Shown one piece after another: positions 17,800-25,867 of a stretch of 64,000 bases of DNA. The DNA is from Infirmifilum sp. NZ. Lineage in GTDB: Archaea > Thermoproteota > Thermoprotei > Thermofilales > Thermofilaceae. Where the stretch lies: the NCBI RefSeq assembly GCF_022693705.1, contig NZ_CP094288.1, forward strand, positions 112,257-176,256. The letters run 5' to 3'. Positions within the stretch are counted from its first letter, which is position 1, and each line of letters opens with the position of its first letter. The position numbers were made by a program, and so were the translations under genes. The notes below the pieces were generated by a model, which worked only from the letters and a program-made list of their open reading frames with translations, was not told where the DNA came from and did not search any database.

Positions 17800-18822
17800 T
17801 CAGCCACCCCTCCGGATAGCCTTCCTGATGCTCGCCACCTCGCGGATCCCGGAGGCTTTCTCAGCCTCCTCGACGCTCATACCCGTGAGCTTGATGAACA
17901 CGTCCTCCAGCGAGGGTCTGCTCAGGGCCGCGGACTCCACCTCCACACCTGAAAGCGTCAGGGCCTTGAGTATAGCGGGTAGCTGTGTTGAGGAGTCCGG
18001 CGCCGAGAGGAGGAGTTCTCCGGGCTTCGCGGAGAGCACGAGGACGCCGTCAAGCCGCGCCAGCGCCTGCTGGGCTTTGTCCAGCTCCCCCTTGATTCTC
18101 AGCCTCACTGTCTCTCCTCCAACCAGCTTCACGAGCTCGCGCGGGGACCCCTCGGCAATAACCCTCCCTCTGTTGATCACCGTGACTCTGCCGGCGAACC
18201 TCTCAGCCTCGTCCATGTAGTGGGTGTTGAAGACAACGGTGGCGGTGTATTCTGACCTGTACTGCCTCAGCTTCTCCCAGACAATTTCCCTGGCGCGGGG
18301 GTCCAGGCCTATCGTGGGCTCATCCATGAAGAGTATCTTCGGCCTCACCATCATCGCCGCCGCTATTTCCAGCCTCCTGATCATGCCGCCCGAGTATGTC
18401 CTGACAAGCCTCTTGGCGGCGTCGCTGAGCCCCATCAGCTCGAGGGCGTCCCATATAACCCGCTCGCGCCTGTCACGGGGGATCCCGTATATCTTTGCGT
18501 AGAAGAGGAGGTTCTCGTAACCTGTGACGTCGGTCCACACCGAGAACTCCTGCGGCACGTAGCCTATAAGGCTGCGCACCCTCTTCCCGTCTCTCTGCAC
18601 GTCGAAGCCATACACCAAAGCAGTTCCAGAAGTAGCAGGTATCTGCGTCGTCAAGATCCTCATGAGCGTGGTCTTCCCAGCGCCGTTGGGACCGACAACC
18701 GCGTGAACCTCGCCCTCATCCACTACGAGGTCAACGCCGTCGAGCGCCCTCACCCCGCCGGGGTAAACTTTGACTAGGTCTTCAACGTAGACAGCCTTCG
18801 TCTCGGCCGTTAGAACGACCAC
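17800..18822 (-). CDS. ABC transporter ATP-binding protein (DrrA-like)
   Basis: 340 residues. Walker A GPNGAGKTT, Q-loop VPQEFSVW, signature YSGGMIRR, Walker B ILFMDEPTIGLDP and switch His in NTHYMDEAERF are all present. A C-terminal DrrA-type extension of about 100 residues follows. The GTG start has GAGGCCGG ahead. It overlaps the permease junction, so the two genes are one operon. Confidence 0.93.
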   Translation of the reverse strand: MVVLTAETKAVYVEDLVKVYPGGVRALDGVDLVVDEGEVHAVVGPNGAGKTTLMRILTTQIPATSGTALVYGFDVQRDGKRVRSLIGYVPQEFSVWTDVTGYENLLFYAKIYGIPRDRRERVIWDALELMGLSDAAKRLVRTYSGGMIRRLEIAAAMMVRPKILFMDEPTIGLDPRAREIVWEKLRQYRSEYTATVVFNTHYMDEAERFAGRVTVINRGRVIAEGSPRELVKLVGGETVRLRIKGELDKAQQALARLDGVLVLSAKPGELLLSAPDSSTQLPAILKALTLSGVEVESAALSRPSLEDVFIKLTGMSVEEAEKASGIREVASIRKAIRRGG

Positions 18823-19177
18823 CGGCCTCAGCTATTTCAGAACGTATAAAAAGTTTTTCATATGCATCATCCAGCTGTACAAGGAGCAGTTTTCCTCGAA
18901 GGCGCCTCATTCATACAGAGAACGACACAGCTAAGGTGGCTCCAGCTTTTTCAGGATTCTCCCCCCTTAGGGTACTTGGAGGCCGTCAAATTGGAGGCTC
19001 TCGTTACGACTGCGGTGAAAAGAGTCCCACTCATAATCGCTAGGCGCCCCTGTTGAGCCCGAAACTTTGCAGCGTGTAAGCGGTTGTTTTTCGCCGCTGC
19101 GGCTAGAGCGTGGTAGCCTTTATCACAATGTCCGACAGCATGCGGTTTCGGAGTCAGCTGGTGCGAGGTAGCTGGGC
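18823..19177. other. Intergenic stretch without a convincing gene
   Basis: It holds a 64-codon plus-strand frame (18862-19056) that matches nothing I know and shows no promoter. It may contain the lost distal part of the truncated PIN toxin to its right, but no PIN motif can be read in any frame. Confidence 0.4.
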
Positions 19178-19267
19178 TCAACGAGCTGGATAGGTGTCTG
19201 ACTTGATTACCTCGAGTTCCTCAGCCTTGACGTAGATGTTCGTGTCTATGTATGCGTCAGTCCTCAT
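19178..19267 (-). pseudogene. Truncated VapC-type PIN toxin (N-terminal 29 codons only)
   Basis: The ATG at 19267 overlaps the antitoxin end by 11 nt, as in AbrB-PIN operons. It reads MRTDAYIDTNIYVKAEE, the PIN first-strand motif with the first catalytic Asp, but ends at TGA after 29 codons. The rest of the roughly 130-residue nuclease is missing, so the toxin should be dead. Confidence 0.65.
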
Positions 19268-19493
19268 TCCACGACTCCTCAACGAGCTTGACGGCGTCGA
19301 TGTCGCTGGGCTCCGGCCGGAGGGAGGAGAGGTACTCCACGGGGTCGCCGAGAGCAGGCTTCAAGGGCTCGAGCACGATTTTACCGCTCTCAACTCGCAC
19401 CCTCAGCACGTCGCCGACCCTGATGCCTAGGAGCTCCCGCACCTCCCTCGGTATCGTCACCTGAAACTTCCTCGTCACTTTAACGTGTTTCAC
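19257..19493 (-). CDS. AbrB/SpoVT-family antitoxin (VapB type)
   Basis: 78 residues; swapped-hairpin AbrB domain VTRKFQVTIPREVRELLGIR followed by VGDVLRVRVESGKIVLEPL, then a tail that would wrap the toxin. It normally neutralises a PIN RNase and autoregulates the operon. Its toxin is truncated here, leaving an orphan antitoxin. Confidence 0.85.
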   Translation of the reverse strand: MKHVKVTRKFQVTIPREVRELLGIRVGDVLRVRVESGKIVLEPLKPALGDPVEYLSSLRPEPSDIDAVKLVEESWNED

Positions 19494-19967
19494 AATGTAT
19501 TACCTAATTTAATTACTTAATATCCCTTGCTGACCTCAAATCTCAGTAAGCCTGCAGATGCGACGACGAGCACGGTGAGAGGCCGAGGCATCAACCACCG
19601 GCTCATCTTAACCTCTCCCAGTGCCCCAACGAGCTGGCATAGGTCTGCAATCTCCTCGGGTACCTGCTGGCTGTTGCACGGGGGTTAAGCCAAGCCCGAT
19701 CGCTGCCTTCAGCCCTGATGCTGCCAGTGAAGAAGTCAGCTATATCACTCCTACAGGCACGCAGGAATGCTGTCCCAGGTAGCGCCTTCAATTCAATGTA
19801 AAAATCCCAGCTCAACTCCAGGGAATCCTATTGGGGCAGATAGTAGAAACAATCACTCTCATCGGCCGTTACACCACTCTTTCTGAACATGAATATTTTG
19901 GTTTTGCTGCCAGGGACTTGGCCTTAGAGTAAAAGGTTTAACTGCGGGCCTTGCGTGTTTACGTTGT
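19494..19967. other. Long intergenic stretch before the radical SAM gene
   Basis: No gene is convincing. A minus-strand frame 19603-19815 (70 codons) has no recognisable motif. The right end holds the promoter of the next gene: GTTTAAC near 19937-19943 is about 26 nt upstream of ATG 19968. Confidence 0.4.
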
Positions 19968-20915
19968 ATGACTTCAAACGGAGCCGAGATCGTCTTCGGC
20001 CCTGTCCCCTCGAGGCGGCTTGGGAGGAGCCTCGGGGTCAACAACATCCCAGCCAAGACGTGCACCTACTCATGCGTGTACTGCCAGCTTGGACGCACAG
20101 TCAAACTCGAGGTCTCGCGGAGGGCCTTCTACGACCCGGAACGCATCATCGAGGCCGTACGCGACAAGCTGAGGGGGGTTGGGGTGGACTACGTTACCTT
20201 TGTGCCGGACGGCGAGCCAACCCTCGACGCTCACCTAGGTGCAGAGGTCAGGGGCATACGAGAGCTTGGGGCCAGGGTGGCCGTCCTAACTAACGCCTCC
20301 TTGCTGTGGATGGAGGACGTGCGCCGCGACCTAGAGGAAGCGGACCTCGTGTCCGTTAAGGTTGATGCTGCGAGGGCTGTGACCTGGAGGAGAGTTAACA
20401 GGCCTCACCCCAGTTTAAGGTTCGACGATGTCGTCGATGGTGTGGAGAGCTTCGCAAAGGGCTTCAGGGGGACGCTTATCTCCGAGACTATGCTGGTGAG
20501 AGGGTTGGGCCAGATGGATGAGATCGAGGAGATAGCGTCCATTGTAAGGAGGCTAGGCGTGTCGAGAGCCTACATAGCGGTCCCGACGAGGCCCCCCGCT
20601 GAAAGCTGGGTGGAGCCTCCACCCGAGCAGGACGTCCTCCGAGCGTACAGGGTTTTCTCCGAGAAGCTTGGCGAGGAGAGGGTTGGGCTTCTCCTGGGCT
20701 TTGCGGAGGGCGAGTTCGGGTCTGGGGCAAACCCGCGGGAGGAGCTTCTCGGGATACTTGCTGTGCATCCCATGAGGAGATCTGAAGTGGAGAGGTATCT
20801 TGAGCGGGCAGGCGTCGGCATGGAGCTCGTGGAGCAGCTCATCGCCTCGGGGGAGGTTGTGAGGCTGAGCTACATAGGCGAGGAGTTTTACATGAGGAAG
20901 CTTCCAGGTAGGTGA
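19968..20915 (+). CDS. Radical SAM protein of the COG0731 (TYW1-related) group
   Basis: 315 residues. It begins with FGPVPSRRLGRSLGVNNIPA and the SAM cluster CTYSCVYC, both characteristic of COG0731, the group containing tRNA wyosine synthase TYW1 and shorter uncharacterised paralogs. GEPTLD is the conserved SAM-binding GEP motif. The shorter, TYW1-lacking-flavodoxin form with a C-terminal winged-helix-like tail (HPMRRSEVERYLERAGV) is most likely one of the uncharacterised paralogs. The ATG is near the predicted transcript start. Confidence 0.85.
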   Translation: MTSNGAEIVFGPVPSRRLGRSLGVNNIPAKTCTYSCVYCQLGRTVKLEVSRRAFYDPERIIEAVRDKLRGVGVDYVTFVPDGEPTLDAHLGAEVRGIRELGARVAVLTNASLLWMEDVRRDLEEADLVSVKVDAARAVTWRRVNRPHPSLRFDDVVDGVESFAKGFRGTLISETMLVRGLGQMDEIEEIASIVRRLGVSRAYIAVPTRPPAESWVEPPPEQDVLRAYRVFSEKLGEERVGLLLGFAEGEFGSGANPREELLGILAVHPMRRSEVERYLERAGVGMELVEQLIASGEVVRLSYIGEEFYMRKLPGR

Positions 20916-20949
20916 AGAATAAAAACAAAGAATAGAAGAAAAATGCTTT

Positions 20950-21264
20950 TTATTTCTGCGCCTGGAGCTCCTTTATTCGCGCCTCGATTCTAGCGATCTC
21001 CTCCTCGATGTACCTCTTGTAATCCTCGGCTATCCTCTTTGCGTAGTCCTCAAGAGCCCTCTTGTAGCTCTCGAGCAGCCTCAGCTCATCCTCCCTGCTC
21101 AGAGAGTACCAGGGGGGCGCCCAGTAGTACGGGACGTATCCGCTCCGCCAGTAGGGCCAGAGCCACCAGCACCAGCCCCTGCCAAGCCACCAGCCAGGCC
21201 TCTCCCAGGGTGGAAGCCAGGACCAAGGCCCTCTCCCAGGCCAGGGACCCCACCAGCCAGGCAT
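20950..21264 (-). CDS. Tryptophan-rich small protein, DUF5320-like
   Basis: 104 residues from ATG 21264, with GGTG as Shine-Dalgarno 9 nt before; a GTG at 21294 adds ten residues. The first half is extraordinarily rich in Trp, Pro, Gly and Tyr (MPGWWGPWPGRGPWSW), and the second half is a charged coiled coil (LRLLESYKRALEDYAKRIAE, EEEIARIEARIKELQ). This two-part layout resembles DUF5320 proteins of anaerobic archaea and bacteria, which often neighbour NifX-like proteins. Function unknown. Confidence 0.7.
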   Translation of the reverse strand: MPGWWGPWPGRGPWSWLPPWERPGWWLGRGWCWWLWPYWRSGYVPYYWAPPWYSLSREDELRLLESYKRALEDYAKRIAEDYKRYIEEEIARIEARIKELQAQK

Positions 21265-21301
21265 CGCTTTCACCAATTTCGTGATATAGCTCACAAGTAT
21301 A

Positions 21302-22144
21302 TTAACTTTTCGCTGAAGGACCAGCGGATGACCCTACCTCTTCGACCCTCACACCGTTAGAGGAAACCGTAATCCTGCTGCCGACGTGGGCGTCGAGAAG
21401 CATGCCTCTCTCGGATAGAACCTCCCGCATCACCTCCCCGCTGCAGTGGAGCGCGCAGACCCTCTCGACGCCCAGCCTGCTGAGCTCGGTCGCCACGGAC
21501 TCGCACTCCCTTCGAGTAGCACCCACCATGTGGAAGCCTCCGACCACCAGCCTGACCCTCGCTATGCGGGAAGCCTCCCGGACTAGGCTCACCACCCCGG
21601 GGTGGCTACACCCGACGAGCAGGACTCCGCCGTAGCCCTCGACGTTCACGAGGAGCGCTGTCTCCCACGGCGGGCCGTACAGCGGCCTCAGCGCGTAGAC
21701 GCCTTCCGCCAGCTCCAAGGTGTCGTTTACTGTGATGCTCGCGGGCGTGCCGGGCGGCCCGTAGACCTTACCGCAGCTCAGCGCCTCGAGGCCCCCTGTG
21801 TGGTCGCCATGGCCGTGGCTGAGGACCACGCAGTCCACGCGCGAGAGGTTAACGCCGAGAGCCTCGGCGTTGCGCCTCAAGGCGTCAGGAGAGGGGCCCG
21901 TGTCGAAGAGCAGGGTTGCGCTGGGGGTTGCCACGTAGAGGCTCAGCCCCCAGGGGTTGAGGAGGCGTGGGTTCGAGGGGTTCGGCGTGTTGTCAACAAG
22001 TACGAGGATCTCAGCATGGTTGACCCCTCGTGCTCTCCCGTGCTCGCGCTTCAAGGCCGTGAACGCGAGAAACGCGAACACTGCGAGGAGAGAGCAGAGC
22101 ACCGCTACCTTAACCGCGTCCACGTGCAGCTCAGCGAGCACCAC
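21302..22144 (-). CDS. Metallo-beta-lactamase-fold hydrolase (COG1237 type) with N-terminal membrane anchor
   Basis: 280 residues. A membrane helix (AVLCSLLAVFAFLAFTAL) precedes the catalytic domain, which has the metal motif SHGHGDHTGGLEAL, a second metal ligand in VGCSHPGV and a third in GGFHMVGAT. COG1237 members include dihydropterin-6-yl-methyl-4-(ribofuranosyl)aminobenzene synthase relatives. The anchor suggests the active site is outside the cytoplasm; substrate unknown. Starts GTG, with GTTTATAGG just ahead. Confidence 0.82.
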   Translation of the reverse strand: MVLAELHVDAVKVAVLCSLLAVFAFLAFTALKREHGRARGVNHAEILVLVDNTPNPSNPRLLNPWGLSLYVATPSATLLFDTGPSPDALRRNAEALGVNLSRVDCVVLSHGHGDHTGGLEALSCGKVYGPPGTPASITVNDTLELAEGVYALRPLYGPPWETALLVNVEGYGGVLLVGCSHPGVVSLVREASRIARVRLVVGGFHMVGATRRECESVATELSRLGVERVCALHCSGEVMREVLSERGMLLDAHVGSRITVSSNGVRVEEVGSSAGPSAKS

Positions 22145-22233
22145 CTATAAACGCTTTACCTAGGCGCGCTCCGGCTTCAGCAAGGCGCGGCCTGCAGTAA
22201 GGGTTAATATCGATGGAGTCGTCTTGGCTTTGA

Positions 22234-22437
22234 ATGGCTGAGGAGTTCAGGAGCTACCTGGCCAGGCGCGACCCGGAGGGCTACTACGTCATCACGGCTA
22301 AGGCCGGGGCGCTGAAGGTTCTTCCACCCGGCGTGGAGCTCATCGTAGCAGGGGAGCACGTCCTAATCAGGACGAAGTCAAGGTCCCAGGCCCTCAAGAT
22401 CCTGAAGCTGCTGGCCGCGAGGAACCTCCTCGCGTAG
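22234..22437 (+). CDS. Small conserved-looking protein of unknown function
   Basis: 67 residues, MAEEFRSYLARRDPEGYYVI ... ALKILKLLAARNLLA, alternating strands and a C-terminal helix. TTAATATCG at 22204-22212 is 26 nt ahead of the ATG, so a leaderless transcript is likely. I do not recognise the family. Confidence 0.55.
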   Translation: MAEEFRSYLARRDPEGYYVITAKAGALKVLPPGVELIVAGEHVLIRTKSRSQALKILKLLAARNLLA

Positions 22438-22556
22438 CCGTTGTGGGCTAGCTTCGATAACCTAAAGCTTCGGGAAGTTGTCTCTGCCGTTGGCCTCACC
22501 CCAGCTACGCTGGCCTATCGTCTGAGCGGAGGTTTCCCGTCCGCCCCTAGGGTGAA

Positions 22557-22600
22557 AACGTTAAATCCAGGTAACAGAATTGTTACCACGATTTAACGTT
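22557..22600. repeat. 44-bp nested palindrome (operator or element end)
   Basis: An outer arm AACGTTAAATC pairs with GATTTAACGTT, and an inner GGTAACA pairs with TGTTACC around a 4-nt centre, with only 2-nt unpaired spacers on each side. It overlaps the TTG start of the AbiEi remnant. The inner half GGTAACAGAA recurs in the NurA/CARF intergenic region. Confidence 0.9.
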
Positions 22601-23082
22601 GAAACTGTACGAGGTTAGGGACAAGCTGCTGTCTACTGGGAGGCTGGTCTACAGCCTAGACCAGCTGGCGGTGCTCCTAGGCGTGCCCGAGAACCACGCC
22701 AAGGTTTACGCTTCCCGCCTCGTAGCGAAGGGGTGGGCGTGGAGGCCTAGAAGGGGTTTCATCAGCCTGACTAGGGACGACTTCGTGCTCGCCACGCAGC
22801 TGTTGGAGCCCTCGTACGTTTCGATGCACGCCGCGCTGCACCTGCGGGGCCCTTGGGATCGTCTACAGGAGGGTGAAGCCCAGCCTGTTCTTCGGGTACG
22901 AGAGGGTGGAGAGGGCTGGGAGCTACGTGTTCGTCGCCACGCCGGAGAAAGCCCTGCTAGACGCCGTGTACTTCGGCTACTCGTTGCCGGACTGCGGCTT
23001 CGCCAACCTCGAGGCCCTGAAGAGGCTCGCAAGGGTATACGCCAGCCAGCCTGGCCCGCGGGCCAGGAGGGTTGCCGCATAG
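22599..23082 (+). pseudogene. AbiEi-type antitoxin/transcriptional regulator, internally deleted and frameshifted
   Basis: The first part reads LYEVRDKLLSTGRLVYSLDQ, a winged helix, and SYVSMHAALHLRG, which is the AbiEi helix motif. It then jumps, with about 20 codons lost and a change of frame, into IVYRRVKPSLFFGYERVERA and VATPEKALLDAVYFG, the normal C-terminal half. AbiEi is the antitoxin of the AbiE type IV system and represses its own promoter by binding inverted repeats, which fits the 44-bp palindrome at its start. The disrupted frame should give no working protein. Confidence 0.8.
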
Positions 23083-23110
23083 GTGAGGCTCGCTGCTAGG
23101 AAGGGAGGAT

Positions 23111-23176
23111 GTGCTTAGACTTGCTAGGGCTAGGGGTCTCAGAGCGTGGCAGAGGAGTTGCAGGAGGTTTCGATGA
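23111..23176 (+). pseudogene. Possible remnant of the AbiEii-type nucleotidyltransferase toxin start
   Basis: Just after AbiEi, a GTG frame reads VLRLARARGLRAWQRS and stops after 21 codons. AbiEii-like proteins often start with a similar leucine/arginine helix. Weak evidence, supported mainly by position. Confidence 0.3.
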
Positions 23177-23190
23177 GTGGAGTTTTGCAG

Positions 23191-23352
23191 CTACAGCTTC
23201 CCGTGATTTCGGAGCGCCTTCACAACCGCTCTGAGGAGTTTCTCATCGTGGAAGGTCACCTCGGCCGCGAGCCTGCCGTCGACGTAGACCTGTAGCCTGT
23301 TGTCCTCGAGCTTGAAGGACGCTCTCTGGAAAAGCGATATGAGCTCGAGCAT
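23191..23352 (-). CDS. Possible small protein, 53 residues
   Basis: From ATG 23352 the frame reads MLELISLFQRASFKLEDNRL then QVYVDGRLAAEVTFHDEKLL. It has a protein-like strand-strand-helix pattern and is open further upstream. No family recognised and no promoter seen; it may be a fragment of a larger lost gene. Confidence 0.35.
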   Translation of the reverse strand: MLELISLFQRASFKLEDNRLQVYVDGRLAAEVTFHDEKLLRAVVKALRNHGKL

Positions 23353-23510
23353 GTGCACGTGGCAGAGTTTGAGCGCAAGGTATAAGTGCGCTGCGCCCCG
23401 AGCCCTCCCTGAGCTTCAGCCAACGCTGTACTGCGCTGCGCGGCCTTATATCCCTGCGCCGAAAATGAACGCCGAAACTGAAAACGCACAAAACAAGGAA
23501 GTATCCATGC

Positions 23511-24036
23511 CTGCTCAGACCAGCTAAGCTGGAGGACTACCTGAGGCTGCTGGAGTACAGCTTTCTGAGGAGGAATCCGCACCCGGCAGGCGTCACCGTC
23601 TTTCTTAGTGAGAAGACTCTCTGGGTGCTCTCGATTGAGGGTTATAAGGGAGGAGAGCAGGCTGGCATGGGCGCTGGTGAAGTGCGCCCTTTACGGCCGC
23701 TGCGGTGATAAGGTAGCGGAGGAGCGCGGTGACCTGCTCGACGCGCTGGACGAGCTGCAAGCCTCTTTCCCGGGCAAGCCCGCTGAGTGATTCTACAGGA
23801 CTACCTACCGCCTCCTAGCGAGGAAGGTCGAGAGGGTTGGCGCGGAGCATTGGCTCGTCAAGGGGCTAGCCGAGCTCGGCGACGCCTACCCGTGGTACAA
23901 CGTGTAGGTAAGCGAGGCGAGGTACCGCTGTGACTGCTTCTTCAGGGCCTACGGCTACGTGAGGAAGACGAGGATATGCACGCACATAGCCACAGTGATG
24001 CTACACCGGAGGCAGCTCCGGCTCCGCAACGAATAA
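23511..24036 (+). pseudogene. SWIM zinc-finger protein, eroded by a frameshift and two stop codons
   Basis: Reading across lesions gives RPAKLEDYLRLLEYSFLRRN, GVTVFLSEKTLWVLSIEGYK, a frame change near 23645, RLAWALVKCALYGRCGDKVA, a TGA at 23788, LARKVERVGAEHWLVKGLAE, a TAG in the 23905 area, then RYRCDCFFRAYGYVRKTRIC and THIATVML. The last part is the SWIM motif CxC-x(n)-CxH that binds zinc and nucleic acid or protein. Three independent lesions make a sequencing artefact unlikely. The intact protein would be about 170 residues. Confidence 0.75.
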
Positions 24037-24289
24037 GCCTCAAGGCAGCCTTGCCGCACGCCCTCCCCGTTAGGTAGACGTATCGCGTGCCGCCAGCGAC
24101 CGCCTCCCTGACGAGGCCCGCTGCATGCAACCTCTCAAGGGTCGAGGCGATGTACCTTGAGTTCCTCGTGGAGAAGGCCTTGCTGAGGGGCCTCGGCTGC
24201 GTTAGGCGCCAGAGCGTTTTAGCGAGACCCGTCAGCTCCAGCCACCTCGCAACGCTCCCCCACACCTCCCTGTCCGCCTCGACTATCAC
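23942..24289 (-). CDS. Predicted helix-turn-helix protein
   Basis: 115 residues from GTG 24289. It reads VEADREVWGSVARWLELTGL, TQPRPLSKAFSTRNSRYIAS, TLERLHAAGLVREAVAGGTR and YVYLTGRA, a winged-helix pattern with a final wing. A minus-strand TATA (CCTATAAAC, 24308-24316) is 26 nt upstream of the GTG, which decides the start. Its 3' end runs over the SWIM remnant on the other strand. Likely a DNA-binding regulator; target unknown. Confidence 0.55.
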   Translation of the reverse strand: MIVEADREVWGSVARWLELTGLAKTLWRLTQPRPLSKAFSTRNSRYIASTLERLHAAGLVREAVAGGTRYVYLTGRACGKAALRLIRCGAGAASGVASLWLCACISSSSSRSRRP

Positions 24290-24373
24290 AGCTAAGCGCG
24301 TGAGAAGGTTTATAGGCCGTTCACACAGGCTGTGCCCGTCCAGGCCTCCGAGGCAAAAACATCGTAAAACTCG

Positions 24374-24560
24374 GTGGAAGACGTGGTAGGGGGCTTGGCG
24401 CGGGCCTGTATAGTGAACGTGAACGACAGGGGGAGGGTGATGCTGGAGCGGCTGGCTGCTGAGGGCAGGATCGCGGGATACTGGCAAGTGGAGGGCTTGG
24501 CGAGGTGGTGCTTCGAGTTCGCCGGCGAGCTGAGCATCGGGTTCGAGGACTACGCCTCGA
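24374..24560 (+). pseudogene. Possible gene fragment of unknown family
   Basis: The frame from GTG 24374 reads ARACIVNVNDRGRVMLERLA, GRIAGYWQVEGLARWCFEFA with protein-like spacing, and also continues upstream of a TAA at 24365 (VPVQASEAKTS). It then runs into the antisense of the ATPase gene. It may be an eroded gene that lost its end to the neighbour. Confidence 0.25.
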
Positions 24561-25779
24561 GGAGGAACTCCTGGAGGGGGACCACTCTGACTAGCCTGGA
24601 GGTGGCGGCCTGCTCGGGGATCTCGAGCGCCACGACCGTCGCCTGCGCGCACCTCAGCTCTCTGCAGGCGCGCTCGGCTTTCTCGACGTGCCTTTTGTCG
24701 GCGTGCAGGGTGCACTGGTACACGTAGGTCGGTCCCCCGGGTTCACGCAGGACCAGGTCGACCTCCTCTCCCGTCCTAGCTGTGTAGTAGGAGATCCTCT
24801 CGGGGTCCCCGGCTCTCCTGAGGAGGTGGAGGTAGACTATGTTCTCCAGCCTCCTCCCCAGATCCATGGGCTGCTCGAACAGCGTGGCGAGCGAGTGGTC
24901 CACGAGGTAGATCTTCTTCGGCGAGACAGCTCTCTCCCGCTCCGAGAACGAGAACTTCTTGACGGTGAAGATCAGGAAGGCTTGCTGTATCGCGTGAACG
25001 TACTTTATGAGCGTCTTTGTGTCGAGCCTCAATCCCTCGGCCTTCAGGAGCCTCCTCAGCGAGCGCCACGTGACCCGGTTGGCGTACTGGGATAGCACGT
25101 AGTAGAAAACCTCCTTGAACTCCGGTACGTTCCTGACCCCCTGCCTCTCGACGATATCCCTGTAGAAGACGGTCTCGACTATCGAGACGAGCTTTTCCCG
25201 GCTCCTCGTGAGCCAGACCTCGGGGAAGCCGCCCCACCTAATGTACTCCTCCAGCAAGCCCCTGAGAGCACCCCTGCTCCTGAAGCCCTCCCCACTTAGC
25301 CCCCCGGCGATCTCCCTGAAGGAGAAGGGGAACACCACGGTGGAGACGTACCTTCCCCTCAGCCGGCTGGGTATCTCGGACGACTGGAGCGTGGATGAGG
25401 AGCCAGATACGTAGATGTAGAAGTCTCTCATGTCGTGCATCCACCTTAGGTTGAAGTCCCAGTTCCTCCACTCCTGGACCTCGTCGATGAACAGGTGGAC
25501 CCTCCCTTCCCGGTACTCGGCCCTCACCAGCTCGGCGAACTTCCTGGCCTCGAGCCTCCTGAAGTAGGGCTCGTCCATGGACACGTAGACCACCCTCTCC
25601 CCTCGCTCGAGCAGCTCCTTGGCCCTCTGAAGCATGAGGACGGTCTTCCCGACTCTCCTTGCCCCCACAACGGCCACTATGTCCGGTGGCTCAGAGGGGA
25701 GCCTCACCTCGCGCTCCACTAGGCTCAGGTTGCGGAGTGACTGCACGTACTCCTGCGTCGTCTCGAGCAGAATGCCCAT
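24550..25779 (-). CDS. Archaeal AAA ATPase with DUF4143 C-terminal domain
   Basis: 409 residues from ATG 25779. Walker A GARRVGKT, Walker B HLFIDEVQEW, sensor YVSGSSSTL, then the DUF4143 restriction-endonuclease-like region (TARTGEEVDLVL, with the D/E-hydrophobic-L motif). Members are common mobile archaeal ATPases of unclear role. TTTATAAGC at 25809-25817 is 26 nt before 25787, so the ATG at 25779 is preferred over the earlier start at 25803. An inverted repeat GTGGATTGTAAGTCCAC covers the start region. Confidence 0.85.
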   Translation of the reverse strand: MGILLETTQEYVQSLRNLSLVEREVRLPSEPPDIVAVVGARRVGKTVLMLQRAKELLERGERVVYVSMDEPYFRRLEARKFAELVRAEYREGRVHLFIDEVQEWRNWDFNLRWMHDMRDFYIYVSGSSSTLQSSEIPSRLRGRYVSTVVFPFSFREIAGGLSGEGFRSRGALRGLLEEYIRWGGFPEVWLTRSREKLVSIVETVFYRDIVERQGVRNVPEFKEVFYYVLSQYANRVTWRSLRRLLKAEGLRLDTKTLIKYVHAIQQAFLIFTVKKFSFSERERAVSPKKIYLVDHSLATLFEQPMDLGRRLENIVYLHLLRRAGDPERISYYTARTGEEVDLVLREPGGPTYVYQCTLHADKRHVEKAERACRELRCAQATVVALEIPEQAATSRLVRVVPLQEFLLEA

Positions 25780-25867
25780 AGTCCCTGTGGACTTACAATC
25801 CACGGGTCTTTATAAGCCTTGTGGATTTTCAGTCTACAACAAAACCTATTTTTCAAAGGGCTTGGCG

